From a virus, in the IMG/VR virus record IMGVR_UViG_3300028891_000081, positions 62,001-126,000 of that record: DNA of 64,000 bases; one strand, written 5' to 3'. The position numbers and the translations under genes were made by a program. Positions 1 to 7,671 of the stretch are shown piece after piece. Under the pieces are notes generated by a model. The model was not told the DNA's origin and searched no databases. It saw only the letters and a program-made list of their open reading frames with translations. Within the stretch, counting starts at the first letter, position 1. Each line of letters opens with the position of its first letter.

Positions 1-501
1 TTGCTGATACTGGATGCTACATGTGGGAGAAGGGGGATATGGTTTGACAAGGAGAATAATGAAGCTGTCTACCTAGACATTCGTAGAGTGGTCAAGCCAG
101 ACATACTAGCTGACGACAAGAACCTTCCGTTCATTGACAAAATATTCGATGTGATAGTGTTTGATCCACCACATGTGTCTCTTGGTCCCAAGAGCATTAT
201 GGCCAGTCTATATGGAAGGTTCTCCCTTCAACAAATACGGGAGCTGATTAGCTTGGGAGCTAGAGAGTTTCACAGAGTGTTGAAGGACGATGGTGTCCTG
301 CTATTCAAATGGAATACTCATGACATGTCCCTGGAAAAGGTTCTCCACCTCATGGGAGCTTATTTTGTTCCCCTGTTTGGACAGAGAGTGTCCTATCGTA
401 CCAAACACAGCTCCCAGACCTTCTGGGTGTGCTTAAGGAAGAGGGATAGAATAGCCCAGGCTACCCTTGAGCAAAGCTTAAATAAGAAATCCCATTCTTA
501 A
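1..501 (+). CDS. SAM-dependent methyltransferase (start may lie outside window)
   Basis: Class I SAM-dependent methyltransferase. Residues 3-12 (LILDATCGRR) resemble the SAM-binding motif I, and DPPH at residues 55-58 is a motif IV of the type used by amino-methyltransferases. The frame is already open at base 1, where a TTG is the first possible start, so the N-terminus may be cut by the window edge. No target-recognition domain is visible. It is the first gene of the rightward block and ends 28 bp before the Alba gene. DNA modification is my first guess for a virus, but RNA or protein targets cannot be excluded. Confidence 0.72.
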   Translation: MLILDATCGRRGIWFDKENNEAVYLDIRRVVKPDILADDKNLPFIDKIFDVIVFDPPHVSLGPKSIMASLYGRFSLQQIRELISLGAREFHRVLKDDGVLLFKWNTHDMSLEKVLHLMGAYFVPLFGQRVSYRTKHSSQTFWVCLRKRDRIAQATLEQSLNKKSHS

Positions 502-529
502 AGACACACTCTTAAAAGAGGTGATATCT

Positions 530-793
530 ATGGATGTGTTTATAGGAACCAAGAAGAGTATCGGGAATTATGTTGTGGCTGCCACAAGCTTCCTCAGGAA
601 GGATAAAGAAGTAGTCCTTAAGGCAAGGGGCAGAGCTATCAGCAGAGCTGTTGATGTAGCTGAAATCCTCAGGAGGGAGCTTGTCAAGGAAGCTAAGGTT
701 GCCGAGATAAGGCTTGGAAGTGAGCTAGTCCAGGATACTAAGACCAACAGGGAGAGACACATATCCACCATTGAGATAGTCCTGAAATGCTAA
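530..793 (+). CDS. albA: Alba-family DNA/RNA-binding chromatin protein
   Basis: Alba is the small dimeric archaeal chromatin protein that coats DNA and RNA. The 87 residues cover the whole family length. The hallmark KARGRAISRAVDVAEILRR segment (nucleic-acid-binding loop and helix) sits in the middle, followed by the typical IRLGSE and a C-terminal STIEIVL strand. The ATG at 530 is preferred to the GTG at 521 because GAGGTG (518-523) lies 6 bp before it. A virus-encoded Alba may compact or protect viral DNA, or compete with host Alba; that role is inferred. The conserved Lys of the RNA/DNA loop appears to be present. Confidence 0.93.
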   Translation: MDVFIGTKKSIGNYVVAATSFLRKDKEVVLKARGRAISRAVDVAEILRRELVKEAKVAEIRLGSELVQDTKTNRERHISTIEIVLKC

Positions 794-803
794 GTGACAC
801 TAA

Positions 804-1067
804 ATGTGCATGTATGGTAAGGATCATAGAGACCTTGAAGTTGTATCTGGCCTATCGACCAGATATGCTATTCACCATGAGTCCTTTGGTACCTTCAAAG
901 TATCTACAACGGCTAAATGTGACTTCTGTGGTGTATCTATAGGGCCTGGAAACACTGCATACTTCAAGTGGCATGTAATCAAGAAGCTGTATAGGTTCAA
1001 AATAGTAGAGATGTATGTTTTGAAGATATATTGTAGTATGAAATGTTATGTGCTGGGAGAGCTTTGA
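804..1067 (+). CDS. small zinc-ribbon protein
   Basis: 87-residue protein of unknown function with one CxxC pair (CDFCGVSIGPG) and a second Cys pair near the C-terminus (YCSMKCYVL), a spacing compatible with one zinc ribbon. It may bind nucleic acid or protein; nothing in the sequence says which. The C-terminal codons (GGGAGAGCTTTGA) double as the ribosome-binding site of the next reading frame, so the two are probably translationally coupled. Confidence 0.6.
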   Translation: MCMYGKDHRDLEVVSGLSTRYAIHHESFGTFKVSTTAKCDFCGVSIGPGNTAYFKWHVIKKLYRFKIVEMYVLKIYCSMKCYVLGEL

Positions 1068-1201
1068 CAAGAATAGAGGTACTATTGGATGGAAAGAAAC
1101 ACAGATTTACCTCAGCAGATAGTACCGTTCCTAGTAGAGGCTCAGTACATGCTGAAGTTACATGCTTCACAAGGAAGAGGTGGAAGTCAAGGAACGGTTA
1201 G
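1064..1201 (+). CDS. small hypothetical protein, 45 aa
   Basis: A 45-codon frame opening at a TTG that overlaps the previous stop (TTGA) and preceded by GGGAGAG at 1055-1061. The product is basic at its C-terminus (TRKRWKSRNG) with a single Cys. I recognise no family. Support comes from the tight overlap, the ribosome-binding site and the absence of any other coding frame between 1067 and 1215. Confidence 0.45.
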   Translation: MTRIEVLLDGKKHRFTSADSTVPSRGSVHAEVTCFTRKRWKSRNG

Positions 1202-1214
1202 AGGTGGATAGTTT

Positions 1215-1505
1215 ATGAAGAAAATCGGAGCTCTGGAGTTCTTGTGGACTGTGTCATCCATGGTCTTATTCTTTGTAGGAGCTTGGCAATTTGACCTTCT
1301 AGCTGCTCCTGCATTCTGGCATACTGAATATTTTGTAGAGACGCTTGAAGAGCCGTTTCTATTGCCTTTCAATGTTCCATTGGACAAGCAACATGCCTAT
1401 GTCCTGTTTTTTGGGTTTATGGAGATAGCTTTCTTGTTAGCTATACTATCTCCTGGAAGATTAAGAGTGTTCATAACAAAAGTTAAGAGGTTAAAGAAAA
1501 GGTAG
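1215..1505 (+). CDS. small membrane protein with two transmembrane segments
   Basis: 96 residues with two clear hydrophobic spans, about residues 8-30 and 62-82, joined by a polar loop containing a PLDKQHAY stretch, and a basic tail (KVKRLKKR). It probably sits in the host cytoplasmic membrane. No family recognised; a holin-like or superinfection-exclusion role is possible but unsupported. The ribosome-binding site is AGAGGTGGATAG just before the ATG, overlapping the end of the preceding small gene. Confidence 0.6.
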   Translation: MKKIGALEFLWTVSSMVLFFVGAWQFDLLAAPAFWHTEYFVETLEEPFLLPFNVPLDKQHAYVLFFGFMEIAFLLAILSPGRLRVFITKVKRLKKR

Positions 1506-1516
1506 GTGTACCAAAT

Positions 1517-1867
1517 ATGGAGGATCATGATAGTAAAGCCAAGAGTGAACTGAAAGAAAGGATACTAGAAAGGATAAGCTCCAGAGCTGCTGTTTTATTT
1601 GAGACCTTCAAGTGGACATGGGGAGTTGGAAGAGGCAGGTTTATTCCCACAACCAGAGACATCAAAGAAGTTATAGGGACATTCCTTAGGGATATTGAGG
1701 AAGAGGGAGATTTAAGAGCTACTGGAAGGTTAATGATACTAAGATCAGAGCTAGGATACGAAATCTATGTTGAGATAGGATGCTTACCAGCTGACTTTGA
1801 TTCATTGGGCGTCAACGAGCTCCAGGCCATACTGGATGATTTAGAGAGAGAAGACAAACATGCATGA
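1517..1867 (+). CDS. hypothetical protein, 116 aa
   Basis: Soluble, charged protein (many Glu, Arg, Lys) with an N-terminal helix-forming region and a C-terminal acidic helix (LQAILDDLEREDK). I see no Cys clusters, catalytic motifs or membrane segments and recognise no family. It lies 12 bp after the membrane protein and before the nuclease-like gene in the early-type block of small genes. Confidence 0.55.
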   Translation: MEDHDSKAKSELKERILERISSRAAVLFETFKWTWGVGRGRFIPTTRDIKEVIGTFLRDIEEEGDLRATGRLMILRSELGYEIYVEIGCLPADFDSLGVNELQAILDDLEREDKHA

Positions 1868-1920
1868 GATTTGACATTCCAAGTCTTAGCTAGCTAGTTT
1901 ACTAGGGGGACTTCCAGGGA

Positions 1921-2541
1921 ATGCTGAAATGTCCAGTATGCAACAAAGAATTTGATGGTTATCTTCCATTGAAGAGTAAGGATGATATATACATGTGCAA
2001 CAAGCATGGGCTGTTTAGCTTACATAACGGAGTGCTTGTACCAGCAAAGTATCCATGTCCACATTGTGAGGGAAACTACAAGCTTCCAAAGTACCATGAA
2101 GGGACATGGGCTGTGTGTGAATGTGAAAAGCATGGGGAATGGAGAGTAAGCTTCCTACGTTCATTCAAGTTCAGGAAGCTGTGTTCTATAGTAGCTAGCA
2201 AGCCTAATAGAGATCCTAACTATTACACTCCACCAGAAAGAAAAGCTAGGGAGATACTGGATAGCTTGAACATAAAGTATGAACATAACAGGCCATTCCA
2301 TAATGGTAAGCATATTTATTATCCAGACTTTGTCATAGAAGAACCGGTTAAGCTATTAATAGAGGTTAACCCATCGATATGGCATTCAAGATGGAACAGA
2401 GCTAAGTCAGATAGAAAGAAGATACGGTATTTTATATCTCTCGGATATACTTACCTTAGTCTGGATGAAACAAACTATGGAGAGTGGGAAGAACTCATAA
2501 GGGAGAAGATAAGCTTAGGAAGGAAAGTTCTAAATTCCTAG
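1921..2541 (+). CDS. zinc-finger plus PD-(D/E)XK nuclease-like protein
   Basis: 206 residues in two parts. Residues 1-85 carry four Cys/His clusters (CPVCNKEF, CNKHGLF, CPHCEGN, CECEKHGEW), consistent with two zinc ribbons. Residues about 100-205 resemble Vsr/DUF559-type restriction-like endonucleases: PPERKAREIL, then YYPDFVI and LLIEVN, giving the PD...E-x-N core, followed by a WHSRWNRAKSD helix. Such domains occur in mismatch-nicking enzymes and in free-standing homing or nicking endonucleases of phages. The target is unknown. One copy of the dispersed palindrome lies inside the gene at 2433-2449. Confidence 0.68.
   Translation: MLKCPVCNKEFDGYLPLKSKDDIYMCNKHGLFSLHNGVLVPAKYPCPHCEGNYKLPKYHEGTWAVCECEKHGEWRVSFLRSFKFRKLCSIVASKPNRDPNYYTPPERKAREILDSLNIKYEHNRPFHNGKHIYYPDFVIEEPVKLLIEVNPSIWHSRWNRAKSDRKKIRYFISLGYTYLSLDETNYGEWEELIREKISLGRKVLNS
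2433..2449 (-). repeat. dispersed palindrome TATATCYGAGAGATATA
   Basis: Exact copy (Y=C) on the minus strand, inside the zinc-finger nuclease gene, where it is read as ISLGYT. Confidence 0.85.
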
Positions 2542-2553
2542 GAGAGTGAAAGT

Positions 2554-2901
2554 ATGATGAAGATAGGAAAAGAGGTATGCAGGATATGTGGCAAGCCAAT
2601 AGCTACCAGAGCTTCAATGGGCAAAGTAGAGTTTTATTCAGTGAAGCATATATACTATAATGGGCACTTGGTTGAATGTCCATTGTGCCATGAACAGACA
2701 GTCAGGATATACTATGACCCCTTAGGTATGAAGTACCGTGTTGAGAAGTCATGCTCATGTGAAACTGTACTTCTTAAGCCAGACCTTGACTTTGCAGCTG
2801 ATGGCAATGTCTACAGGATTGACAAGTTCCTGGTATGTCCAGAATGCTGGGAAAAGATGTCTAAGAATGTTGACAAGTCTAGTGGAGAGATTCAGGTTTG
2901 A
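2554..2901 (+). CDS. zinc-ribbon protein, 115 aa
   Basis: Cysteine-rich protein with four clusters: CRICGKP near residue 10, CPLCHEQ near 45, CSCE near 68 and CPECWEK near 98. The spacing suggests two zinc sites formed by alternating pairs. No catalytic motif is seen. Its stop overlaps the TTG start of the following nucleotide-enzyme gene (TTGA), so the genes are likely co-translated. Confidence 0.6.
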   Translation: MMKIGKEVCRICGKPIATRASMGKVEFYSVKHIYYNGHLVECPLCHEQTVRIYYDPLGMKYRVEKSCSCETVLLKPDLDFAADGNVYRIDKFLVCPECWEKMSKNVDKSSGEIQV

Positions 2902-3182
2902 GTAGTAGGGAACATCTCTTTAGAAAGAAGGCTAATGAACTACTTAAGTTCTTGATGGAAAAGGATAGGAAGTATGCTGGAGATACTCCATTGGGCAACA
3001 TAAAGGAATACTCAAAGAAATGGAATATATCTCCGATAAGGATGATACTTGTAAGGATAGATGACAAGCTGAACAGAGTGTCTAGGAACATAGATGACAA
3101 GCTGATAGTAGAGGAGGAGCTACGGGATATTTGGGGATACTCCTTAATAGGCTTGATACTTCTTGATCAAGGAGAACTTTAA
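2898..3182 (+). CDS. DUF1599-like nucleotide-modification-associated protein
   Basis: 94 residues resembling the nucleotide modification associated domain 1 (DUF1599): KDRKYAGDTPLGNI near residue 22, then RIDDKLNR near 48 and EEELRDIWGYSLIGLILL near 72, matching the family pattern K-x-K/Y-G/N ... R-x-x-D-K-x-x-R ... E-x-x-D-x-x-x-Y. Members occur in phages that alter nucleotide pools and act with MazG-type pyrophosphohydrolases, which is what the next gene encodes. The start is a TTG overlapping the upstream stop. Function by analogy: dNTP housecleaning or supply of a modified nucleotide. Confidence 0.6.
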   Translation: MSSREHLFRKKANELLKFLMEKDRKYAGDTPLGNIKEYSKKWNISPIRMILVRIDDKLNRVSRNIDDKLIVEEELRDIWGYSLIGLILLDQGEL

Positions 3183-3184
3183 GT

Positions 3185-3520
3185 ATGGACTTTAAGGACA
3201 TACAGCACTTGGCGTATAAGGGATATAGGGAAAAGGGATTCCTGGAGAAATGGGAGAAGGCCAGAAAGATACTAAGAGAACATGGACTGGAAAGGATAGT
3301 TGACTTAGCTGAGCTGGGACTTGTGGTCACAGAGATAGCTGAAGCTATGGAGGAAATAAGAGACGACAATAGCAAAGCTGAAAGTAAAGAGCTAGCTGGA
3401 GTCTTCATTAGACTATCTAACTATTCCATGAGGAAGGGATACAACCTGGAAAGTGAAATTATAAGGGAAAGTAGAAGGAACCTTACCAGACCTAAGCTGC
3501 ATAGGAGGAAGGTGATGTGA
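3185..3520 (+). CDS. MazG-like nucleotide pyrophosphohydrolase
   Basis: All-alpha NTP pyrophosphohydrolase-like protein, 111 aa. The pattern ELGLVVTEIAEAMEEI (residues about 43-58) supplies the E-x-x-E metal motif, and ELAGVFIRLSNYSMRKGYNLE (about 77-97) corresponds to the second E-x-x-D-like helix, although the usual Asp is Asn in RLSNYS. The end NLTRPKLHRRK matches the N-x-x-R-P-x-x-H motif of phage MazG proteins. It probably hydrolyses (d)NTPs to monophosphates. Pairs with the DUF1599-like gene just upstream, 2 bp away. Confidence 0.72.
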   Translation: MDFKDIQHLAYKGYREKGFLEKWEKARKILREHGLERIVDLAELGLVVTEIAEAMEEIRDDNSKAESKELAGVFIRLSNYSMRKGYNLESEIIRESRRNLTRPKLHRRKVM

Positions 3521-3675
3521 AGGACACAGAAAATGTTACCTTAGTGGTAAAATGGGAAGTAACCCCAGAGCTTCTAAGGAATCTAGCTCTGGCCCTTGAG
3601 AGTGAAAAGGTAGTGTCTGTAAGCATAGAGGGTAAGATACCTATAGAGATGTTACTTGTAAGAAAGTACATCTAA
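3517..3675 (+). CDS. small hypothetical protein, 52 aa
   Basis: 52 codons from a GTG at 3517 that overlaps the MazG stop. AGGAGG at 3502-3507 is well placed. The product alternates hydrophobic and charged residues (VTLVVKWEV ... VVSVSIEGK ... IPIEMLLV), as a small alpha/beta or all-beta fold would. No family recognised. Confidence 0.5.
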   Translation: MKDTENVTLVVKWEVTPELLRNLALALESEKVVSVSIEGKIPIEMLLVRKYI

Positions 3676-3689
3676 GAGGAGGTGTAAAG

Positions 3690-3773
3690 ATGGTACTGTA
3701 TGTTAACAACAAGAAGGTAGTCCTGAAGAAGAAAAGAACGAAGCAGGCAAGGACTGAGGAACATCAAGAGTAA
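3690..3773 (+). CDS. very small basic peptide, 27 aa
   Basis: A 27-codon frame behind a near-perfect ribosome-binding site (GAGGAGGTG, about 3676-3684) with an ATG 5 bp later. The peptide is strongly basic (VVLKKKRTKQAR). Real expression is suggested only by the ribosome-binding site; no family is recognised. Confidence 0.4.
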   Translation: MVLYVNNKKVVLKKKRTKQARTEEHQE

Positions 3774-3781
3774 AGAGCAAG

Positions 3782-3792
3782 CCTTAAATATT
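3782..3792 (+). promoter_or_regulatory. archaeal TATA-box promoter
   Basis: CCTTAAATATT sits about 45-50 bp before the DHH gene start and would place transcription initiation near 3812. It follows the last small gene of the preceding cluster, so a new transcript probably starts here. Confidence 0.55.
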
Positions 3793-3832
3793 AGCTTCCA
3801 GACCATCAAACAAAATTCTGAAGTAGCTTGAT

Positions 3833-4852
3833 ATGATGGGGAGGAATGTCTTGAGAGAGCTTGAACTTTATAACATCAAGAGCATAGAACAGCTTGTTAG
3901 AGAGCTGGAGTCCCTTGAGCCTTTACAAGTTAACTTCCACAGTGATGCTGACGGTATAGGAGCTTGTGCCCTATTAGCTTGTGCATTTGAGATAGAAGAG
4001 TCAAAGGAGTGGCCCAGATCTCCAGCTGTGTTTGGGGGATATAGGGACGGACACATAGCACTTGATCTTGGAGCTCCATTGTTTAGGGACAAATGGAAGG
4101 GTAAGATAGTAATAGATCATCATGACCATATTGGAGAGATAACCTACAAGCTTGTCCTTGGAAGTGTACCAACAGGACTGATGATATACAAGCTATTCAA
4201 AGACCGTATACCGGCTGAGAAGACATGGCTAGCTGTGTTGAGCTGTGTAGGAGACGGACAGCCTGAGATTATTCCAGACGAGATATGGGACACCGTTAAA
4301 GAACTATGGGACATGCAGGGTAATATCTACATGGACAGATACAAGAATATCAAGTCATACCCTTATCCCTTGTTCTCTAAGCTATCTAGTCCAGTCAATG
4401 CCCTCTGTAGGACTGGGGATGTTATGGGAGCTTACTCGATAGTGAGGAGTGCCAGGAGCTTGAGGGATGTCATAAACAATCCTAAAGCTATAAGGGCACA
4501 GAATGAGATTAGCTCTGAGATAGACAGGATATTCAATGACTCCAGCAACCCTCTTGTGATAGAGAAGATAGGACACTTTGCTATAGTACGTTTCAGGTCT
4601 AAGAGCTGGATAGCTTCAAGGGTAGCTACCATGCTTCAGTCATCGGACAGGTATGTAACTTATCTGGTTATAAATGAGACCAACAGGGAGGTCAGCATAC
4701 GGGGGATACAAGCTAAGTACCTGGCTAACAAGCTAGCCAGCATTGGATACTTGTGTGGTGGACACTATGGATTTGCAGCTTGCACATTGCTACCTAATCA
4801 AGACATTGAAAGCTTTGTGTCTAGACTGAGAAAGGTACTGTCTATGTTATAG
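3833..4852 (+). CDS. DHH/DHHA1 phosphoesterase, RecJ/GAN-like
   Basis: 339-residue DHH-superfamily protein. HSDADGIGA (residues 36-44) is the metal-binding motif I, IDHHDHIGE (94-102) is the DHH motif, VGDGQ near 140 is a third acidic motif, and GGHYGFAA near 312 is the DHHA1 glycine-rich motif. Archaeal relatives are RecJ-like nucleases (GAN), which act 5'-3' on single strands with the replication complex; others degrade nanoRNA or cyclic dinucleotides. Placement with RadA, ERCC4 nuclease and PolB favours replication or repair. ATGs at 3833 and 3836 are both possible starts. It follows a TATA box. Confidence 0.85.
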   Translation: MMGRNVLRELELYNIKSIEQLVRELESLEPLQVNFHSDADGIGACALLACAFEIEESKEWPRSPAVFGGYRDGHIALDLGAPLFRDKWKGKIVIDHHDHIGEITYKLVLGSVPTGLMIYKLFKDRIPAEKTWLAVLSCVGDGQPEIIPDEIWDTVKELWDMQGNIYMDRYKNIKSYPYPLFSKLSSPVNALCRTGDVMGAYSIVRSARSLRDVINNPKAIRAQNEISSEIDRIFNDSSNPLVIEKIGHFAIVRFRSKSWIASRVATMLQSSDRYVTYLVINETNREVSIRGIQAKYLANKLASIGYLCGGHYGFAACTLLPNQDIESFVSRLRKVLSML

Positions 4853-4874
4853 AACGTCTAAGAGTGAAGCCTAT

Positions 4875-5102
4875 ATGAAGCTGAAAAGGCTTGAGGATGA
4901 TCCTGAATATGTCCTGTTCATCCTCACACATTACACCATAGAGAAGAAACAGTCCTTCATCCCAATATGGACCAGAGGAGAAATGGTGTTTCCAGTAAGG
5001 ACATCCATAGCAAAGAAGAGACTTACATTGATTGAAAAGCTGAAATATTACATTAATGACTTCAAGCTATATCTTAAGCTTAGGAGGGCAAAGGATGGTT
5101 AA
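4875..5102 (+). CDS. hypothetical protein, 75 aa
   Basis: Small soluble protein with a central YTIEKKQSFIPIWTRGEMVFPV strand-like portion and a basic helical C-terminus (LKLRRAKDG). No family recognised. Its last codons carry the TAGGAGGG ribosome-binding site of the next gene, and its stop lies just inside that gene. Confidence 0.55.
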   Translation: MKLKRLEDDPEYVLFILTHYTIEKKQSFIPIWTRGEMVFPVRTSIAKKRLTLIEKLKYYINDFKLYLKLRRAKDG

Positions 5103-5271
5103 CATAGAGATAAGCTGTGGAAGATGTGGATACAAAGGTGAGGGAATATATAGCTTTCCACTATGTGGGATAGTATGTCCAAGGTGTAGAGCTATTATAC
5201 TTCCAGACCTTATTAGAGAGATAACTTACTGGAGACCTAGGTATGAACAGAAAGGAAAGGGAAGCTCTTAG
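5095..5271 (+). CDS. small zinc-ribbon protein, 58 aa
   Basis: 58 residues, essentially one zinc ribbon: CGRCGYKG at residues 8-15 and CPRCRA about 20 residues later. The ATG at 5095 is chosen because AGGAGGG (5082-5088) precedes it by 6 bp; an ATG-like start further upstream at 5056 has no ribosome-binding site. Probably nucleic-acid or protein binding. It overlaps both neighbours. Confidence 0.6.
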   Translation: MVNIEISCGRCGYKGEGIYSFPLCGIVCPRCRAIILPDLIREITYWRPRYEQKGKGSS

Positions 5272-5455
5272 GGAATGGAACTACATGGCTACTGGAGAGA
5301 TAAGGAGGAAACATCCCTTGTTCCTATGTAGGCTACTTTCCACTGATGCTTCATTCCGTATAGTATGGAGGAACAAGATGTATTATGAATGTAAGTCTCA
5401 CTGTAGAGAAGGAATGTATGACAGGAGAAAGTGTGAGTCCTGTAGGAAAGCTTGA
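5243..5455 (+). CDS. small cysteine-containing protein, 70 aa
   Basis: 70-residue basic protein with Cys/His residues towards the C-terminus (YYECKSHCREG, KCESCRKA), enough for one zinc site. It starts inside the preceding gene with an AGGT just before the ATG. Family not recognised. Confidence 0.5.
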   Translation: MNRKEREALREWNYMATGEIRRKHPLFLCRLLSTDASFRIVWRNKMYYECKSHCREGMYDRRKCESCRKA

Positions 5456-5467
5456 GGAGGTGTAATA

Positions 5468-5725
5468 TTGCCCTATATAACCATAAAAGAAAGGTTAAAA
5501 TATGAGTCTGCTATAAGACGGATAATAAGCAGCTTGCCTCATGATCAGAGAGTAGATGGACACATTAATTATATCTTTACAAGGATATTGAAGGAAGTTT
5601 ATACTCCAGGATACTTTAACTATAACAGGGCCATAGGAGTACTTGAGTGCTGCAAGCTTGAGCTCTACAGACACGTAGTGGGGCCATATGAAGAGGCTAA
5701 GCTCAAGGAGAGAGGGGATGTCTAG
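5468..5725 (+). CDS. DUF6899-like phage protein
   Basis: 85 residues resembling a widespread short phage family (DUF6899): it begins MPYITIKERLKYE, has GHINYIFTRILKEVY in the middle, GVLECCKLELYRHVVGPYEEAK and ends GDV. The family is common in tailed phages of bacteria and archaea and its function is unknown. TTG start with a strong AGGAGGTG at 5455-5462. Confidence 0.68.
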   Translation: MPYITIKERLKYESAIRRIISSLPHDQRVDGHINYIFTRILKEVYTPGYFNYNRAIGVLECCKLELYRHVVGPYEEAKLKERGDV

Positions 5726-5927
5726 CCCCAGCTTGCTGGAGCAGGGATATATCATAAAGCAGGAAAGCTACAGGGTATGGAAGGTAATATCACCCAAGGG
5801 AAAGCTGTATTATGTGTGGAAAGATGACAGGAAATGGGTGTGTACATGTCCATATTACACAACCAGACCAAGGGTGTGCAAACACATCAAGTTCATTAGG
5901 AGCTATATAGAGGGTGAAAGTAGTTGA
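5718..5927 (+). CDS. SWIM-type zinc-finger protein
   Basis: 69 residues. After a strand-rich N-terminus (YRVWKVISPKGKLYYV) comes WVCTCPYYTTRPRVCKHI, the CxC-xn-CxH pattern of SWIM zinc fingers, which bind DNA or proteins and often accompany recombination or transposition factors. An ATG at 5718, directly behind GAGAGGGG, overlaps the preceding stop; an earlier start at 5688 is possible. The stop overlaps the next start (TTGA). Confidence 0.65.
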   Translation: MSSPSLLEQGYIIKQESYRVWKVISPKGKLYYVWKDDRKWVCTCPYYTTRPRVCKHIKFIRSYIEGESS

Positions 5928-6181
5928 GATGGTTGCATCATCAATGGCAATTGAATACTACTACTGGCTCTGTCACTTATCAGGTCTCTGGTACATCTCC
6001 TTCAACCATAGCTCCGATATGGCCAAGAATTGAGGTTAAGTTCATAAAGTGTCATGTGTGTGGAAGGAGAGTGAAGGAGTCTAAGGCTTACAAGATATTG
6101 TATCAGGGGAAGAAGCTTGAGCTATGTGACAAGTGCGGCCAGAAATATCTTGCCAAAATAATAATTGCAGAGGAGCTCTAG
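5924..6181 (+). CDS. zinc-ribbon protein, first of a tandem pair
   Basis: 85 residues. The first 40 are rich in Thr, Ser and Trp, and the last 45 hold a zinc ribbon (CHVCGRR ... LCDKCGQKYL). The next gene has the same layout (aromatic/Ser-rich N-terminus, then C-x-x-C-G-K ... LCGKCVELYL), so the two look like an old tandem duplication. TTG start behind GAGGGTGAAAG. Function unknown. Confidence 0.55.
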   Translation: MRWLHHQWQLNTTTGSVTYQVSGTSPSTIAPIWPRIEVKFIKCHVCGRRVKESKAYKILYQGKKLELCDKCGQKYLAKIIIAEEL

Positions 6182-6184
6182 GTT

Positions 6185-6448
6185 ATGACCTTTCCTGCAT
6201 CCTTGTATCCTTCATACTGGACTGGTACCTTATGGGCTACCACATTGGAAGGCCCCAATTATTATTATAGTTCAAGCCCCTCGTTTGACTTGAATATTTA
6301 CTTTAGTTCACATGTTAGCTGTTCCATATGTGGGAAAGAGATGGTCTCTCCTGTAGTCATTATATGGTTTAGGGGAAGGAATATTGCCCTATGTGGGAAA
6401 TGTGTTGAACTATATCTCTCGGATATACTACTAATGGAGGTATTGTGA
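6185..6448 (+). CDS. zinc-ribbon protein, second of a tandem pair
   Basis: 87 residues with an aromatic, Ser-rich N-terminus (SYWTGTLWATT, NYYYSSSPS) and a C-terminal zinc ribbon (CSICGKE ... LCGKCVELYL), paralogous to the preceding gene. Its 3' end carries a copy of the dispersed palindrome (6411-6427) and the GGAGGT ribosome-binding site for radA, so its C-terminal MEVL is partly dictated by those DNA signals. Confidence 0.55.
   Translation: MTFPASLYPSYWTGTLWATTLEGPNYYYSSSPSFDLNIYFSSHVSCSICGKEMVSPVVIIWFRGRNIALCGKCVELYLSDILLMEVL
6411..6427 (-). repeat. dispersed palindrome TATATCYGAGAGATATA
   Basis: Exact copy (Y=C) on the minus strand, in the 3' end of a zinc-ribbon gene, 24 bp before radA, read as YLSDI. 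Confidence 0.85.
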
Positions 6449-6450
6449 AC

Positions 6451-7443
6451 ATGCCTAAGCTAGAAGATATAGATGGGGTAGGACCCAAGACAGTAGAGCT
6501 GCTAGAGTCAAAGAACATCCTCACGGTCAACCAGCTGGCTATAATGGATCCAGAGCAGCTCTCAGTCATCCTTGGTATCTCAGTAGCTAAGGCTAAGAAA
6601 ATGATAAAGTCAGCTAAGGATCTTACCAAGGACTCCATCAAGATAGTCCCAGCCCTTGACGAGTATCAGCTAAGGGAGGAACGTACTCAGTGGATTTCAA
6701 CTGGTAGTGAAGAGCTAGACAGAATACTGGGAGGTAGAGGGGTACCTACCGATGCCATAACAGCTTTCTTTGGTGAGATAGCTACCGGAAAGTCACAGCT
6801 ATGTAAACAGCTAGTTGTCAATATGAAGAAGCAACATGGGAGAGCCTCAGCATGGATAGAGACTGAGCCTAGGACACTCCAGATAGAAAGAATAAAGGAG
6901 ATGGCAGAAGCTCAGGGAGTGGACTTTGATTTAAGGAAGGATCTGTTCGTTGTACCAGCAAGGTTCATAGAGACCCCTACACACATGTTCCAGGCTTATG
7001 AGATAATAGAGGACAAGATCAAAGAGGGAATGGACATTGGACTCCTGGTTATAGACAGCTTCAATGCCAAGTTCAGGAGTACATACTCTGGAAGGGAGAC
7101 TCTGGGACCAAGATCACAGGAGCAAGCTAGACACATGGGGTATCTCCAGATACTGGCTAGCAAGTACAACATAGCTATAGTACTCACACTTCAGGTTATG
7201 GGAATCCCAGACAGTGGTCAGCAGCTTGGAGCTATCAAGAAGTATGGTATAAGGAAGCCACCGGTAGTCTCTGATGTAGCCAAGCACTCCATAAACTACC
7301 TCATAGGTCTGGATCAAGTATCGTCTTCAGACAAGACATGGTCAGCTGTGATAGCCGATGGACCTGTACCAAGAGACAGCTGCTTGTTCATGATAACTGA
7401 GTATGGTATAGAAGATGTGAAGAAACGGAAGGGAGTAAGGTGA
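6451..7443 (+). CDS. radA: RadA recombinase
   Basis: Archaeal RadA, the Rad51/RecA-family strand-exchange ATPase. Residues 1-60 form the helix-hairpin-helix DNA-binding domain (EDIDGVGPKTVELL, then ILGISVAKAKK). Walker A is GEIATGKSQ near residue 108 (a Thr-Gly-Lys-Ser variant of GPFGSGKTQ), and Walker B is LLVIDSF near 202. About 330 aa is full length and no intein is present. ATG 6451 is preferred to GTG 6445 because GGAGGT (6436-6441) is then 9 bp away. It likely serves recombination-dependent replication with PolB and the ERCC4 nuclease. Confidence 0.93.
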   Translation: MPKLEDIDGVGPKTVELLESKNILTVNQLAIMDPEQLSVILGISVAKAKKMIKSAKDLTKDSIKIVPALDEYQLREERTQWISTGSEELDRILGGRGVPTDAITAFFGEIATGKSQLCKQLVVNMKKQHGRASAWIETEPRTLQIERIKEMAEAQGVDFDLRKDLFVVPARFIETPTHMFQAYEIIEDKIKEGMDIGLLVIDSFNAKFRSTYSGRETLGPRSQEQARHMGYLQILASKYNIAIVLTLQVMGIPDSGQQLGAIKKYGIRKPPVVSDVAKHSINYLIGLDQVSSSDKTWSAVIADGPVPRDSCLFMITEYGIEDVKKRKGVR

Positions 7444-7655
7444 GCTCTAAGAAAGGAGAGAGGAGCAAGTGGGAGCCTGTCTTCTTTACTAGAGCTGACA
7501 AACCTGGAATATGTGACACGTGTTCAGCTACCATAAAAGAGGGTGACATGATATTCTTCTTTCCAAGACTGAAGAAGGGAAAACGAGGTACAGTGTACTG
7601 TTTCAAATGCTTTATAAGGAAGGTACAGGAGATATCGGTGTCCCATTTACTATAA
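7440..7655 (+). CDS. small zinc-ribbon protein, 71 aa
   Basis: 71 residues: KWEPVFFTRADKPGICDTCSATIKEGD followed by YCFKCFIRK, that is a CxxC-xn-CxxC ribbon around a strand pair. The layout resembles small PARP/FPG-like ribbons of viral nucleases, but the match is weak. GTG start overlaps the radA stop; located between radA and the nuclease gene, so a repair accessory role is possible. Confidence 0.55.
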   Translation: MSSKKGERSKWEPVFFTRADKPGICDTCSATIKEGDMIFFFPRLKKGKRGTVYCFKCFIRKVQEISVSHLL

Positions 7656-7671
7656 AGAGGAGAACTTGGAC